Positions 33,156-42,287 of a stretch of DNA of 42,287 nt are shown piece by piece. Under the pieces are notes generated by a model, which saw nothing but the letters and a program-made list of their open reading frames with translations, ran no database searches and was not told the origin of the DNA. Every line of letters starts with the position of its first letter. Within the stretch, counting starts at the first letter, position 1. The stretch comes from Clostridia bacterium (GTDB taxonomy: Bacteria > Bacillota > Clostridia > Oscillospirales > CAG-272), in NCBI GenBank assembly GCA_017624905.1, contig JAGAMD010000010.1:1-42287 (forward strand). The letters are read 5' to 3'. The position numbers and the translations under genes are program-made.

Positions 33156-36100
33156 ATGTATCGTGTTGGTATTGACATTGGCTCAACAACTGTAAAGGTT
33201 GTAGTTATCAATGAAAATGACGAAATCGTATTTGAAAAATACGAAAGACATCTATCGCACACACAAGACAAGCTATATTCACTTCTTTGCGAGGTTAAAG
33301 ACTCACTTGGAGAGTGTGATATAAAGGTAAAAATCACAGGCTCAGGCTCTATAAATTTAGGAAAAGCATTAAATATAGATTTTGTGCAAGAGGTTACAGC
33401 CGTTGCCGTTGCACTTAAGCATTTAGCACCCGACACCGATGTTGCAATTGAGCTGGGTGGCGAGGATGCCAAAATAATATATTTTGATGGCAACAATATC
33501 GAGGAGAGAATGAATGGTATTTGTGCAGGTGGCACAGGCTCATTCATTGACCAAATGGCATCACTTTTGCAAACAGATGCCGAGGGACTTAACAAAGAGG
33601 CAAAAAATTATCAAAGAATATATCAAATTGCTGCCCGTTGTGGTGTTTTTGCAAAAACAGATATTCAACCACTTATAAACGAGGGCGCAAGTCGTGCTGA
33701 CTTATCAGCATCAATTTTCCAAGCGGTTGTAAACCAAACAATCTCAGGTCTTGCCTGTGGTAAGCCTATACGTGGTAAGATTGCGTTCTTAGGTGGCCCA
33801 CTCCACTTCCTAACAGAGCTGAAATCAGCGTTTATTCGCTCATTAAAGCTCACAGACGATAAAATAGTCGACCCCGACAATTCGCACCTTTTTGCAGCCT
33901 ATGGCTCGGCTCTTGAGGCAAAGGACAGCAAGGCTATCTCACTTGATACACTTCTTAGTCAGCTTTCAAGTGGTGTGAAAATGAAATTTGAGCTTAAAAG
34001 ACTTGAACCATTATTTAATAATGAAGAAGAGTATAACGAGTTCAAGATAAGACACGAAAAAGCAAAAATTACCCGTGGGGACATAAAAGCCTACAAGGGA
34101 AATACATATCTTGGCATTGATGCCGGCTCAACAACTACTAAGGTTGCACTAATTGGCGAAAATGGTGAGCTTTTGTATTCATTTTACAAAAACAACCAAG
34201 GCTCTCCTGTAAAAACCGCTATGGAGTCTATGCGTGAGCTAAGAGAGCTGCTTCCCGCCGACGCTAAAATAAAATACACCTGTTCAACAGGCTATGGTGA
34301 AAAGCTACTGAAAACTGCATTTAATCTCGATATGGGCGAGGTTGAAACCGTTGCCCACTGCGTAGCTGCCAAGTTCTTTGATAAAGAGGCTGACTGTGTG
34401 CTTGATATTGGCGGACAGGATATGAAATGCATCAAAATAAAGAACGATATAGTTGATACAGTTCTATTAAATGAGGCGTGCTCCTCCGGATGTGGCTCGT
34501 TTATTGAGACATTTGCAAGCTCGCTCGGCTATACTGCTAAGGAATTTGCAAACGAGGCTATTTTTGCAAAAAATCCAATAGACCTCGGCACTCGCTGTAC
34601 TGTATTTATGAATTCAAATGTAAAGCAAGCACAAAAGGAAGGTGCAAGCGTACCTGATATTTCAGCAGGTCTTGCTTATTCCGTTATTAAAAATGCGTTA
34701 TTCAAGGTTATAAAGCTGAATACAGGCAAGGACCTTGGTAGCCACGTTGTTGTACAGGGCGGTACATTCTACAACCACGCAGTTTTACGTGCACTTGAAA
34801 AAATAGCGGGTGTAACCGTTACTTGTCCCGATATTTCAGGCATTATGGGTGCGTTTGGTGCGGCACTTATCGCTCGTGAAAACGCAAACGAAAAGGAAAG
34901 CTCAATTTTGCCGTTTGATAAAATTGAAGAAATCACTTTTAAAACAACTACTGTAAGATGTAAGGGCTGTTCCAACAGCTGTGCCTTGACTGTCAATGTC
35001 TTTGACGGAGACAGACGCCACGTAACAGGCAACAGATGTGAAAAGGGAGCAGGTTTAGATAACCAAAGAGAAAAGGGTGTAAATCTAGCTAAATATAAGC
35101 TGGATAGGATTTTCGGCTATGAGCCACTTGAACCGGAAAACGCAAGGCGTGGAGTAATTGGTATACCAAGAGTATTAAATATGTATGAAAATTATCCATT
35201 TTGGGCGACATTCTTCTATGAGCTTGGCTTTAGCGTTGTCTTATCTCCTTTCTCTACAAGAGAAATTTACGAGATGGGAATGGAAACAATTCCGTCCGAG
35301 TCCGAGTGCTACCCGGCAAAGCTGGCGCACGGTCACGTAAAATGGCTAATTAACAACGGTGTAAAATCTATTTTCTATCCTTGCATTTTCTATGAAAATC
35401 AAGAGTTTGAAGGCCCGCAAAATCACTATAACTGTCCAATTGTCGTTTCCTGCTCGGAGAATATTAAAAATAACGTAGAGGAAATCACAAGCGGAAAAAT
35501 AGATTATTATAGACCGTTTATTGCATTTACAAATGAAAAAACCGTCAGTGACAGGTTAGTAAAATACTTCTGCCACGAGAAAAGGTTTGATATAAAGGAA
35601 AAGGAAATAAGACGTGCTGCATCTCTTGCTTGGCGTGAGCAGAGACGAGCTAAGGACGATATAAGGAAAAAGGGAGAGAAGCTACTTAGGGAGCTTGAAA
35701 AAACAGGCTCACACGGTATAGTTTTAGCCGGTAGACCTTATCACCTTGATCCCGAAATCAACCACGGTATTCACGACCTTATTGCCTCATATGGCTTTGC
35801 AGTTTTAACCGAGGATGCAATTCCATATAACTACAAGGAAATCGAAAAGCTTAGAACCAATGACCAATGGGTATACCATTCACGTCTATACAATGCCGCC
35901 TCATATGTAAGAGGCCATGACAATTTGGAATTAGTACAGCTAAATTCCTTCGGCTGTGGCATTGATGCCGTTACAACCGATCAGGTGGCTGAAATCCTAG
36001 AGGGCTCCGGCAAGCTATATACAGCACTGAAAATAGACGAGGTAAACAACCTTGGTGCTATAAGAATTCGTGTGCGTAGCTTAATTAGTGCTATTTCAAT

Positions 36101-37421
36101 GCGAGAAAAAAGGAATATAAAAGCAAAGAAAAAGCCAATTAACTATAAGCGTACAGAGTTTACTAAAGAGATGCTAAATGAGGGCTATACAATTTTAGCA
36201 CCTCAAATGTCGCCAATACATTTTGACCTGGTAGAGCCTGTATTTAGAGCCTATGGCTATAATGTAGAAATTCTATCAAACACAACTAAGGATGCAATTG
36301 ATGCAGGGCTAAAGTATGTTAATAACGATGCGTGCTTCCCGTCAATTACAATAGTTGGTCAAATTATGGATGCTGTTTTGTCCGGCAAATATGATACTCA
36401 TAGACTGGCAATTTTAATGACACAGACAGGTGGCTGTTGTCGTGCAAGTAACTATGTTAGCTTTATAAGAAAGGCACTTGATAAGGTTGATATGTCATAT
36501 ATCCCTGTTATTTCACTCAATATGGCAGGGCTTGAGAAAAACGAGGGCTTTAAGCCACCAATAAAGGGACTTTTAGCAGGACTTCGTGCATTTGTTTACG
36601 GCGACTTACTTATGAAGTGTCTATATCGCACTCGACCTTATGAGCTGGTAGAGGGCTCGGCTGAAGCACTCCGCCAAAAGTGGAACAAGATTTGTATTCG
36701 AGAGCTAACAGGCAAAAAAACTATATATAAATATAGAAAAATTTGCCGTGGAATAGTTAAGGACTTTGATAATCTACCACTAAATGAGGACATAAAAAAG
36801 CCGAAGGTCGGTATAGTTGGCGAGATACTTGTCAAGTATATGCCACTTGCAAATAACAACTTAGTTTTACAGTTGGAAAAAGAAGGTGCAGAGGTAATTG
36901 TGCCGGATTTCCTTGACTTTTTTAACTACTCAGTGTATAATTCAGAGTATAAGCACAAATTTTTAGGCTTCAAGAAAATCAGTATGCTTATTTCAAAAAT
37001 TGGAGTAAGAGCTATTGAACGCTTCCGTATGCCTGCAAAGAGGGCACTAAAGAGAAGCAAACGCTTTGATGCACCTATGCATATAACAAAGGTGGCAAAG
37101 CTCGCAAAGCCGTTTTTGTCAATGGGCAACCAATATGGCGAGGGCTGGTTCTTAGCCGGAGAAATGATTGAGCTTATAAAAAGCGACGTTCCAAACATTA
37201 TTTGTATCCAGCCATTTGCGTGTTTGCCAAACCACGTTGTAGGCAAGGGCGTTATCAAAAGACTGCGTGACTCATTCCCTGAGTCAAATATAGTAGCTAT
37301 TGACTATGACCCAAGTGCAAGTGAGGTAAATCAGCTTAATAGAATAAAGCTTATGCTATCAGTAGCTAAGAAAAAGCTTGAGGCTGAAGAAAGCAAAGAG
37401 AACGAGCTAACAAAAAAATAG
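33156..37421 (+). CDS. giant 2-hydroxyacyl-CoA dehydratase activase-like protein (BcrAD/BadFG + DUF2229)
   Basis: The start ATG 33156 (MYRVGIDIGSTTVK) has GGGGAG upstream; 1421 aa. It has two ASKHA-fold ATPase modules. The first (about 1-270) has GIDIGSTTVKVVVI and the cluster-binding CAGGTGSF. The second (about 318-570) has GIDAGSTTTKVALI and CSSGCGSFIE. Then come a Cys cluster CKGCSNSC with NRC (about 600-632), a DUF2229-like region from about 666 (IGIPRVLNMYENYPFW), LAGRPYHLDPEINHG (about 856) and a dehydratase-like C-terminal part (CFPSITIVGQIMDAV, about 1059). Small relatives use ATP to inject an electron into 2-hydroxyacyl-CoA dehydratases; the role of this giant form is unproven. It is followed ten bases on by the propeller-like protein. 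Confidence 0.88.
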   Translation: MYRVGIDIGSTTVKVVVINENDEIVFEKYERHLSHTQDKLYSLLCEVKDSLGECDIKVKITGSGSINLGKALNIDFVQEVTAVAVALKHLAPDTDVAIELGGEDAKIIYFDGNNIEERMNGICAGGTGSFIDQMASLLQTDAEGLNKEAKNYQRIYQIAARCGVFAKTDIQPLINEGASRADLSASIFQAVVNQTISGLACGKPIRGKIAFLGGPLHFLTELKSAFIRSLKLTDDKIVDPDNSHLFAAYGSALEAKDSKAISLDTLLSQLSSGVKMKFELKRLEPLFNNEEEYNEFKIRHEKAKITRGDIKAYKGNTYLGIDAGSTTTKVALIGENGELLYSFYKNNQGSPVKTAMESMRELRELLPADAKIKYTCSTGYGEKLLKTAFNLDMGEVETVAHCVAAKFFDKEADCVLDIGGQDMKCIKIKNDIVDTVLLNEACSSGCGSFIETFASSLGYTAKEFANEAIFAKNPIDLGTRCTVFMNSNVKQAQKEGASVPDISAGLAYSVIKNALFKVIKLNTGKDLGSHVVVQGGTFYNHAVLRALEKIAGVTVTCPDISGIMGAFGAALIARENANEKESSILPFDKIEEITFKTTTVRCKGCSNSCALTVNVFDGDRRHVTGNRCEKGAGLDNQREKGVNLAKYKLDRIFGYEPLEPENARRGVIGIPRVLNMYENYPFWATFFYELGFSVVLSPFSTREIYEMGMETIPSESECYPAKLAHGHVKWLINNGVKSIFYPCIFYENQEFEGPQNHYNCPIVVSCSENIKNNVEEITSGKIDYYRPFIAFTNEKTVSDRLVKYFCHEKRFDIKEKEIRRAASLAWREQRRAKDDIRKKGEKLLRELEKTGSHGIVLAGRPYHLDPEINHGIHDLIASYGFAVLTEDAIPYNYKEIEKLRTNDQWVYHSRLYNAASYVRGHDNLELVQLNSFGCGIDAVTTDQVAEILEGSGKLYTALKIDEVNNLGAIRIRVRSLISAISMREKRNIKAKKKPINYKRTEFTKEMLNEGYTILAPQMSPIHFDLVEPVFRAYGYNVEILSNTTKDAIDAGLKYVNNDACFPSITIVGQIMDAVLSGKYDTHRLAILMTQTGGCCRASNYVSFIRKALDKVDMSYIPVISLNMAGLEKNEGFKPPIKGLLAGLRAFVYGDLLMKCLYRTRPYELVEGSAEALRQKWNKICIRELTGKKTIYKYRKICRGIVKDFDNLPLNEDIKKPKVGIVGEILVKYMPLANNNLVLQLEKEGAEVIVPDFLDFFNYSVYNSEYKHKFLGFKKISMLISKIGVRAIERFRMPAKRALKRSKRFDAPMHITKVAKLAKPFLSMGNQYGEGWFLAGEMIELIKSDVPNIICIQPFACLPNHVVGKGVIKRLRDSFPESNIVAIDYDPSASEVNQLNRIKLMLSVAKKKLEAEESKENELTKK

Positions 37422-37430
37422 GAGAGAGTT

Positions 37431-38507
37431 ATGAAAAATAAGGTATTAAAAACTACACTCAGCATTTTAGCTGCAGTTGTTCTTGGTGTGGCTATTCTTT
37501 TAGCGCTTGTTAAAATCGGCGAAAGATTAGTTTTCGCTCCATATTACTTCAATTCAACAACAGAATTTAAGGTGCCCGGACTTGCTCACGGCTTTGTACA
37601 ACAGGGCTTTGACTACTACGAGGGAGATGCGTCAACCGACGAGGATGACAGATTTTTAGTTTCCGGTTATATGAAGGACACCACTCTTGCGTCAAGAATA
37701 TATGTTCTTAACGCAAATGGCAAGATTGTAAGCATCACTCAGCTAAGAAACGCTGATTACAAGGAATACACAGGCCACTGCGGTGGTATTGCTCACGATG
37801 GCGAGTATTTGTATGTTTCAAATGACGATAACAACAATATGTCGCTTGATGTATTCAGCCTAAAGGATGTTCTTGAGGGTAAGGAAAAGACAGCAATTAA
37901 GGGCTCAGTATTTGTATATCAAAAGCCTGCATTCTGCTATATAGCTGATGGTAAGCTATATACAGGTAACTTCCATAGAGAAGAAACAAGAGGTAGCGAT
38001 AAGGAATATCTATCCCCTGATAAGGTAGTTGCTCTTGGTGATGAAAAAGCAACAGCTCTTATGACAGTATTTGAGCTTGACCACAATAAGTATGCAAGTA
38101 ACTTTGGTGTAGCTAGCGAGCCAATGGAGGCTTACGCAATTCCAAGCCAAGTACAAGGCATGACAATGACAAAGAATGGCAATGTTGTGTTCTCAACCTC
38201 ATGGGGCGTTTCCGCATCACATCTTTATATCTATGATATGAAGGGCGTTCGCGATAATACAAAGACAACAACAGACATCTTTAAGGACGCTGAGCTGTTT
38301 GGTGACAAGGCACTTAACAAGGATGTAACACTCTATACAATGGGAGAAGAGCATCTTTATAAGGATGTAAAAGCACCGCCAATGGCAGAGGAGCTTGTAT
38401 ATCTAGATGGCAAAGTCCTCGTTATGAACGAGTCAGCATCAAAGAAATATATGTTCGGCAGACTCCTCAGCGGAACATATGTAAACGCCTACAAGACAGA
38501 ATATTAA
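37431..38507 (+). CDS. membrane-anchored beta-propeller-like protein, 358 aa
   Basis: One N-terminal membrane helix (about residues 8-29) is followed by an extracytoplasmic beta-rich domain with repeated four-strand stretches, such as GGIAHDGEYLYVSNDDNNN, CYIADGKLYTGNFHRE, GMTMTKNGNVVFSTS and ELVYLDGKVLVMN. This suggests a propeller that binds a ligand or partner. No catalytic motif is recognised. It is ten bases after the giant activase-like gene with its own GGAG site, so the two are co-transcribed. A long terminator follows. The function is unknown. Confidence 0.7.
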   Translation: MKNKVLKTTLSILAAVVLGVAILLALVKIGERLVFAPYYFNSTTEFKVPGLAHGFVQQGFDYYEGDASTDEDDRFLVSGYMKDTTLASRIYVLNANGKIVSITQLRNADYKEYTGHCGGIAHDGEYLYVSNDDNNNMSLDVFSLKDVLEGKEKTAIKGSVFVYQKPAFCYIADGKLYTGNFHREETRGSDKEYLSPDKVVALGDEKATALMTVFELDHNKYASNFGVASEPMEAYAIPSQVQGMTMTKNGNVVFSTSWGVSASHLYIYDMKGVRDNTKTTTDIFKDAELFGDKALNKDVTLYTMGEEHLYKDVKAPPMAEELVYLDGKVLVMNESASKKYMFGRLLSGTYVNAYKTEY

Positions 38508-38511
38508 TAAG

Positions 38512-38541
38512 AAAACGGCTTGAATTTCAAGCCGTTTTTTG
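38512..38541 (+). terminator. intrinsic terminator, identical to that at 42171
   Basis: AAAACGGCTTGA pairs with TCAAGCCGTTTT around ATT, followed by T residues. The same 27 bases recur at 42171-42197. Confidence 0.92.
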
Positions 38542-38549
38542 TGTTTAAG

Positions 38550-38578
38550 TTGACAGAGCTTTGGCATTGTGATATAAT
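38550..38578 (+). promoter_or_regulatory. promoter of the BspA-like surface protein
   Basis: Consensus TTGACA (38550-38555), 17 bp, TATAAT (38573-38578). Confidence 0.78.
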
Positions 38579-38608
38579 CAAAATATCTTGTTTAATAGGG
38601 AGTAGAAA

Positions 38609-41600
38609 ATGAAAAACAAGCTCTTAAGTATTATTTTTATCATATTAATTACAATGTTTGCATTTTCTTCTTGTGGTATAATAAACCTAGGAAATGCAAA
38701 TACAAGTACCGAATCTAATAAGAAAACAGACACAGAGGAAAAAGGAAAAATAGTAGCAGTTACCAGAGTTGAGTTGAGCCAAACCAACATGACCTTGATA
38801 GAGGGAAAGCAGGCAAAGCTGATTGCTACTGTTTATCCAAGCACTGCTACAGATAAAACCGTGGAATGGGAGTCTTCAAATCCCAAGGTGGCAACTGTAA
38901 AGAATGGTTTAGTTGAAGCAAAGCAATGTGGCATTGTGGTAATATATGCATTTACCTCTAATGGTGTAGAAGCATCTTGTACAATTAATGTTTTACCATC
39001 AGAGGATGATTCAAGCAACATAGAAAATCCAAGCGAACCGGAGAATCCAATTGAACCGGACAATCCGGTTGTACCAGACGAACCAACCGAACCAGAAAAT
39101 CCAAGCGAACCGGAGAATCCAATTGAACCGGACAATCCGGTTGTACCAAACGAACCAACCGAACCAGAAAATCCAACCGAGCCAGAGGAACCAACTGAAC
39201 CAGAAGATCCAACTGAACCAGAGGAGCATGTCCACACGGAAGAGATATTGCCAGCAGTTGCACCAACCTGTACTGAAACAGGTCTAACAGAGGGCAAGAA
39301 ATGCTCAGAGTGTGGTGAAATTTTAATTGCACAAGAGGTCGTTGGCACGCTTGGTCATGATTATGTTGAGAACGAGGCAAAAGAGCCAACCTGCACTGAA
39401 ATTGGTTGGAACGAATACCAAACCTGCTCAAGATGCGAATATACAACGTATGAGGAAATATCTGCTCTTGGTCATGATATGCAATTTGCTGAAACAGTGA
39501 AACCAACCTGTGTTGCTAATGGTTATGATATATACGATTGCTCAAGATGTGAAAGAACAGAGCATAACAATATTACCTCTCCAAGCAATAGTTTTGATGC
39601 TCATTCATACGAAACGATAGGGGTAGCACCAACCTGTACAAGCGCCGGTTATAGCGACGAGATTTGCTCATTGTGTGGCTGTTCTGCCGGAAATAGAGAG
39701 ATTTTAGATGCGCTTGGTCACGACTATGTTGAGAACGAGGCAAAAACGCCAACATGCACAGATATAGGCTGGGATACATACCAAACCTGCTCAAGATGTG
39801 ATTATACAACATATGAGGAAGTACCTCAGCTAGGTCATAGTTATAATGGAAATTATGTATGTACAAGATGTGGTGGCGATTGCCCTGTAAGCCAAGGCTT
39901 AGAATTTACTCTTGATACCGCAACCGATACATATATAGTTTCCGGTATGGGCACTTGCGCAGATACAGATATAGTCATTCCTTATACATATGAGGGAAAA
40001 TTAGTAACAGGTATAGAGGGTAGTGCGTTTGCATCTAAAACAAGCATTACAAGTGTAACAATACCAAATAGCATTGCAAGCGTAGGATATAGAGCATTTG
40101 ATGGTTGCACCTCACTCGAATTCAACGAATATGGCAATGCTTATTATCTAGGTAATAATGACAATCCATACATAGTACTCATAAAGGCAAGCGATAAAGC
40201 TATTACGTCTTGCACGATAAATGAAAATGCAAAAATATTAATGAGCTATGCGTTTAGTGATTGCAAAGCTTTGGAAGAAATTAATTTTAATGCAATTTCA
40301 ATGTATGATTTAGACGAAAGTAATACAGCATTTAAAAACGTCGGACAAGAGGGCGGAGGAATTACATTGAATATAGGAAACAGTGTAACAAAAATTCCTG
40401 CGTATTTGCTATACATAGATAGAACCTCTTATCTCCCTAATGTAACAAGCATTGTCTTTGAAGAAAACAGCGAATGCGAAAGCATAGGAAATTATGCGTT
40501 TTATTTGTGCGATAGCTTGGAAAACATAACATTGCCTAACAGTATAACGAGCATAGGAGATAGTGCATTTAGAGGCTGTAGCAGTTTATCAAGCATAGAA
40601 ATACCAAATGCTGTAAAAACTATAGGCAACTCTGCATTCTATCTTTGCGATAAGCTAACAAGCATTACAGTAGGAAAAGGCGTTACAAGTATTGGAAGCG
40701 AGGCGTTTTATTCCTCCGACAACATAGCTTACGTAAATTATCTTGGAACAATCGAAGAATGGAATAACATATCCTTTGCAGATTGTTATGCTAATCCACT
40801 GTGTTATGCAAAGAAATTATATATTAGCGACGAGCTTTTATCGGAGCTTGTTATAAAAGACACTGTAACAAAAATAAATAGCTACGTATTTTATAATTGT
40901 ACAAGCTTAACAAGCATTACAATACCAGAAAGCGTAACAAATATAGGAAGTTATGCATTCTATGGTTGTGCTGGCTTGGAAGAAATTAATTTCAACGCAG
41001 TGGCTATGGACGATACATATAGTAATTATACGTTTGATTTTGCAGGAAATAGCAGTGATGGAATAACTGTAAATGTAGGTAAAAATGTAACAAAAATACC
41101 TTCGTGTTTGTTCTATTCCGAATCCACAAGCTTCTCGCCAAAAATAACAAGCGTAGTTTTTGACGAGAACAGCGTATGTGAAAGCCTAGGAGCGAGTGCG
41201 TTTAATGGATGTACAAACTTGACAAGCATAACATTGCCTAGTAGTATAACTAGCCTAGGAGTGAGTGCGTTTAATGGATGTACAGGCTTGACAAGTATAA
41301 CAATTCCAAATGGTGTAACAAGCATAGGAGCAAGACTTTTTAGTGGTTGCTCAAGCTTGACTAGCATAGAAATACCAAACAGTGTAACTACCATAGGTTC
41401 GAGTGCTCTAAGCGGTTGCTCCAAGCTTGTAAGTCTAACAATTCCGTTTGTTGGAGGAAACGCTAGCGCTACAACAGCCTCGAGCTCTACTTTGTTCGGC
41501 TATATATTTGGAACAGCTAGTTATACAAACGGAGTAGAAACAGAGCAGTATTATTCCTCCACAGGTAGTGCAACCTATTACATACCATCAACTCTAAAAA

Positions 41601-42148
41601 ATGTAACAATAAATGGAAAAAGCATTTTGTATGGTGCATTTTACGCATGTAGTAATTTGAAGAGCATAACGCTTGCTAAGGACATAACGAAAATAGAATC
41701 ATTATCATTCTTTGGATGTAGCTTGACCAGCGCAAATTATCTAGGCGACATTGAGGGATGGTGTAATATAACGTTTGGACATAGCTATAATAGCAATCCT
41801 GTAATAGGTGCAACCGAGAGCTTTTTGATGAATGGTGAGGCTTTAACCAATCTTGTTATTCCAAGAACTATAACAAAAATAAATAGTTATGCGTTTAAAG
41901 GGCTGACAAGTATAAAAAGCATAGCCTTCTCAGATGGCTTAACAAACATAGGCGTGTATGCATTTGCAGGTTGTACAGGCTTGACAAGCATAACATTTCC
42001 TAACAGCTTAAAGAACATAGGAGTAAGTGCGTTCGAAGATTGCACAAGCTTAACAAATGTTACAATTCCTACGGGTACAACAATTGGTACAAATGCATTT
42101 TACAATTGTAGCTCTAATTTGCAAATTGATTATAGCACTAATGAATGA
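38609..42148 (+). CDS. BspA-like surface lipoprotein: Ig-like domain, Pro/Glu stalk, Cys repeats, LRR_5 repeats
   Basis: This 1179-aa protein has a lipoprotein signal (FAFSSC, Cys about residue 22). A bacterial Ig-like (Big_2) domain (about 50-132; VTRVELSQTNMTLIEG, TVEWESSNPKVATV) is followed by a Pro/Glu stalk (about 133-207; units such as EPENPIEPDNPV). Five modules of the PTCTEIGW and CSRC type with paired Cys, separated by LGHDY linkers, lie at about 210-425. From about 430 to the end run leucine-rich LRR_5/BspA repeats (for example LTSITIPNGVTSIGARLFSGC). BspA-like repeats act as adhesins for host or bacterial surfaces. It is lipid-anchored and likely exposed. A 72-bp tandem repeat encodes part of the stalk. 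Confidence 0.93.
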   Translation: MKNKLLSIIFIILITMFAFSSCGIINLGNANTSTESNKKTDTEEKGKIVAVTRVELSQTNMTLIEGKQAKLIATVYPSTATDKTVEWESSNPKVATVKNGLVEAKQCGIVVIYAFTSNGVEASCTINVLPSEDDSSNIENPSEPENPIEPDNPVVPDEPTEPENPSEPENPIEPDNPVVPNEPTEPENPTEPEEPTEPEDPTEPEEHVHTEEILPAVAPTCTETGLTEGKKCSECGEILIAQEVVGTLGHDYVENEAKEPTCTEIGWNEYQTCSRCEYTTYEEISALGHDMQFAETVKPTCVANGYDIYDCSRCERTEHNNITSPSNSFDAHSYETIGVAPTCTSAGYSDEICSLCGCSAGNREILDALGHDYVENEAKTPTCTDIGWDTYQTCSRCDYTTYEEVPQLGHSYNGNYVCTRCGGDCPVSQGLEFTLDTATDTYIVSGMGTCADTDIVIPYTYEGKLVTGIEGSAFASKTSITSVTIPNSIASVGYRAFDGCTSLEFNEYGNAYYLGNNDNPYIVLIKASDKAITSCTINENAKILMSYAFSDCKALEEINFNAISMYDLDESNTAFKNVGQEGGGITLNIGNSVTKIPAYLLYIDRTSYLPNVTSIVFEENSECESIGNYAFYLCDSLENITLPNSITSIGDSAFRGCSSLSSIEIPNAVKTIGNSAFYLCDKLTSITVGKGVTSIGSEAFYSSDNIAYVNYLGTIEEWNNISFADCYANPLCYAKKLYISDELLSELVIKDTVTKINSYVFYNCTSLTSITIPESVTNIGSYAFYGCAGLEEINFNAVAMDDTYSNYTFDFAGNSSDGITVNVGKNVTKIPSCLFYSESTSFSPKITSVVFDENSVCESLGASAFNGCTNLTSITLPSSITSLGVSAFNGCTGLTSITIPNGVTSIGARLFSGCSSLTSIEIPNSVTTIGSSALSGCSKLVSLTIPFVGGNASATTASSSTLFGYIFGTASYTNGVETEQYYSSTGSATYYIPSTLKNVTINGKSILYGAFYACSNLKSITLAKDITKIESLSFFGCSLTSANYLGDIEGWCNITFGHSYNSNPVIGATESFLMNGEALTNLVIPRTITKINSYAFKGLTSIKSIAFSDGLTNIGVYAFAGCTGLTSITFPNSLKNIGVSAFEDCTSLTNVTIPTGTTIGTNAFYNCSSNLQIDYSTNE
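39023..39166 (+). repeat. 72-bp tandem repeat in the Pro/Glu stalk
   Basis: Copies 39023-39094 and 39095-39166 appear nearly identical, with one difference noted (GAC versus AAC codon). Shorter 12- and 24-bp sub-repeats continue to about 39230. It encodes two 24-residue units and can change number by slippage. Confidence 0.9.
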
Positions 42149-42170
42149 TATGATTTTGGCAAACAATAAC

Positions 42171-42198
42171 AAAACGGCTTGAATTTCAAGCCGTTTTG
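42171..42198 (+). terminator. intrinsic terminator, identical to that at 38512
   Basis: The same 27-base palindrome as at 38512, so the surface protein gene lies between two identical hairpins. Confidence 0.9.
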
Positions 42199-42239
42199 TT
42201 ATATAATACAATAAATAATGTTTTAAATTTAAAAAAAGG

Positions 42240-42268
42240 TTGACATAAATGAGATATGATGAGATAAT
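42240..42268 (+). promoter_or_regulatory. promoter of a gene beyond the window end
   Basis: TTGACA (42240-42245), 17 bp, GATAAT (42263-42268). The window then ends in a short ACAG repeat (GACAGACAGAC). Confidence 0.5.
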
Positions 42269-42287
42269 CTCTTACAGACAGACAGAC

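Noticed and set aside
38833-39506. Minus-strand ORFs with Gly-Ser or Trp/Phe repeats
   Set aside because: They are shadows of the Pro/Glu stalk repeats of the surface protein on the plus strand.

Overview
The window reads as a chromosomal segment of a low-GC, spore-forming member of the Clostridia (Bacillota), most likely an uncultured gut anaerobe. The grounds are an intact SpoIIE, a single-chain pyruvate:ferredoxin oxidoreductase, a split transketolase, lipoprotein signal peptides, strong GGAGG ribosome sites and very regular TTGACN-17-TATAAT/TAAAAT promoters. No rRNA, tRNA, CRISPR array, integrase or transposase gene is visible, and the species cannot be named from this sequence alone.

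Layout. 1-600: copies of a structured dispersed repeat, a 55-aa ORF, a bidirectional terminator and a hairpin element beside a duplicated gene end. 597-4605: divergent carbohydrate genes (acetylesterase-like SGNH and GH36 alpha-galactosidase leftward, sugar isomerase/epimerase-like rightward) around a control region with a palindrome. 4694-9017: two small membrane proteins, dxs and a secreted beta-helix-like protein. 9018-10052: a gene-free kilobase packed with unrelated repeats. 10053-18381: a tightly overlapping nine-gene operon resembling the tail part of a podovirus (adaptor-like, nozzle-like, two fibre-like proteins, then three membrane proteins) with no terminase large subunit, portal, capsid, integrase or endolysin. 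18448-20240: split transketolase. 20339-23201: a lipoprotein and SpoIIE on the minus strand. 23466-25311: YpsA/SLOG-like protein, flavin reductase and GDSL hydrolase. 25312-25925: tandem structured repeats. 25926-27843: yifB/comM and a ribbon-helix-helix-like protein, separated by a hairpin element flanked by a 51-bp duplication of the yifB end. 28073-42148: nifJ, an orphan amino-acid-type binding lipoprotein, a giant CoA-dehydratase-activase-like protein with a membrane-anchored propeller-like partner, and a large BspA-like surface lipoprotein.

Metabolism. Alpha-galactoside hydrolysis and deacetylation feed sugars to the pentose phosphate (transketolase) and isoprenoid (Dxs) routes, and PFOR oxidises pyruvate in an anaerobe. 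The surface proteins suggest a host- or polysaccharide-associated life.

The most unusual content is (i) the intact, head-less podovirus-like operon, which would be a new type of tail-derived structure if expressed; (ii) a two-hairpin element found twice, in the same polarity, between a gene and a second copy of that gene's last 44-51 bases; and (iii) a roughly 180-bp structured repeat whose copies keep base-pairing while changing sequence. These are hypotheses from reading alone; no search or structure prediction was run.
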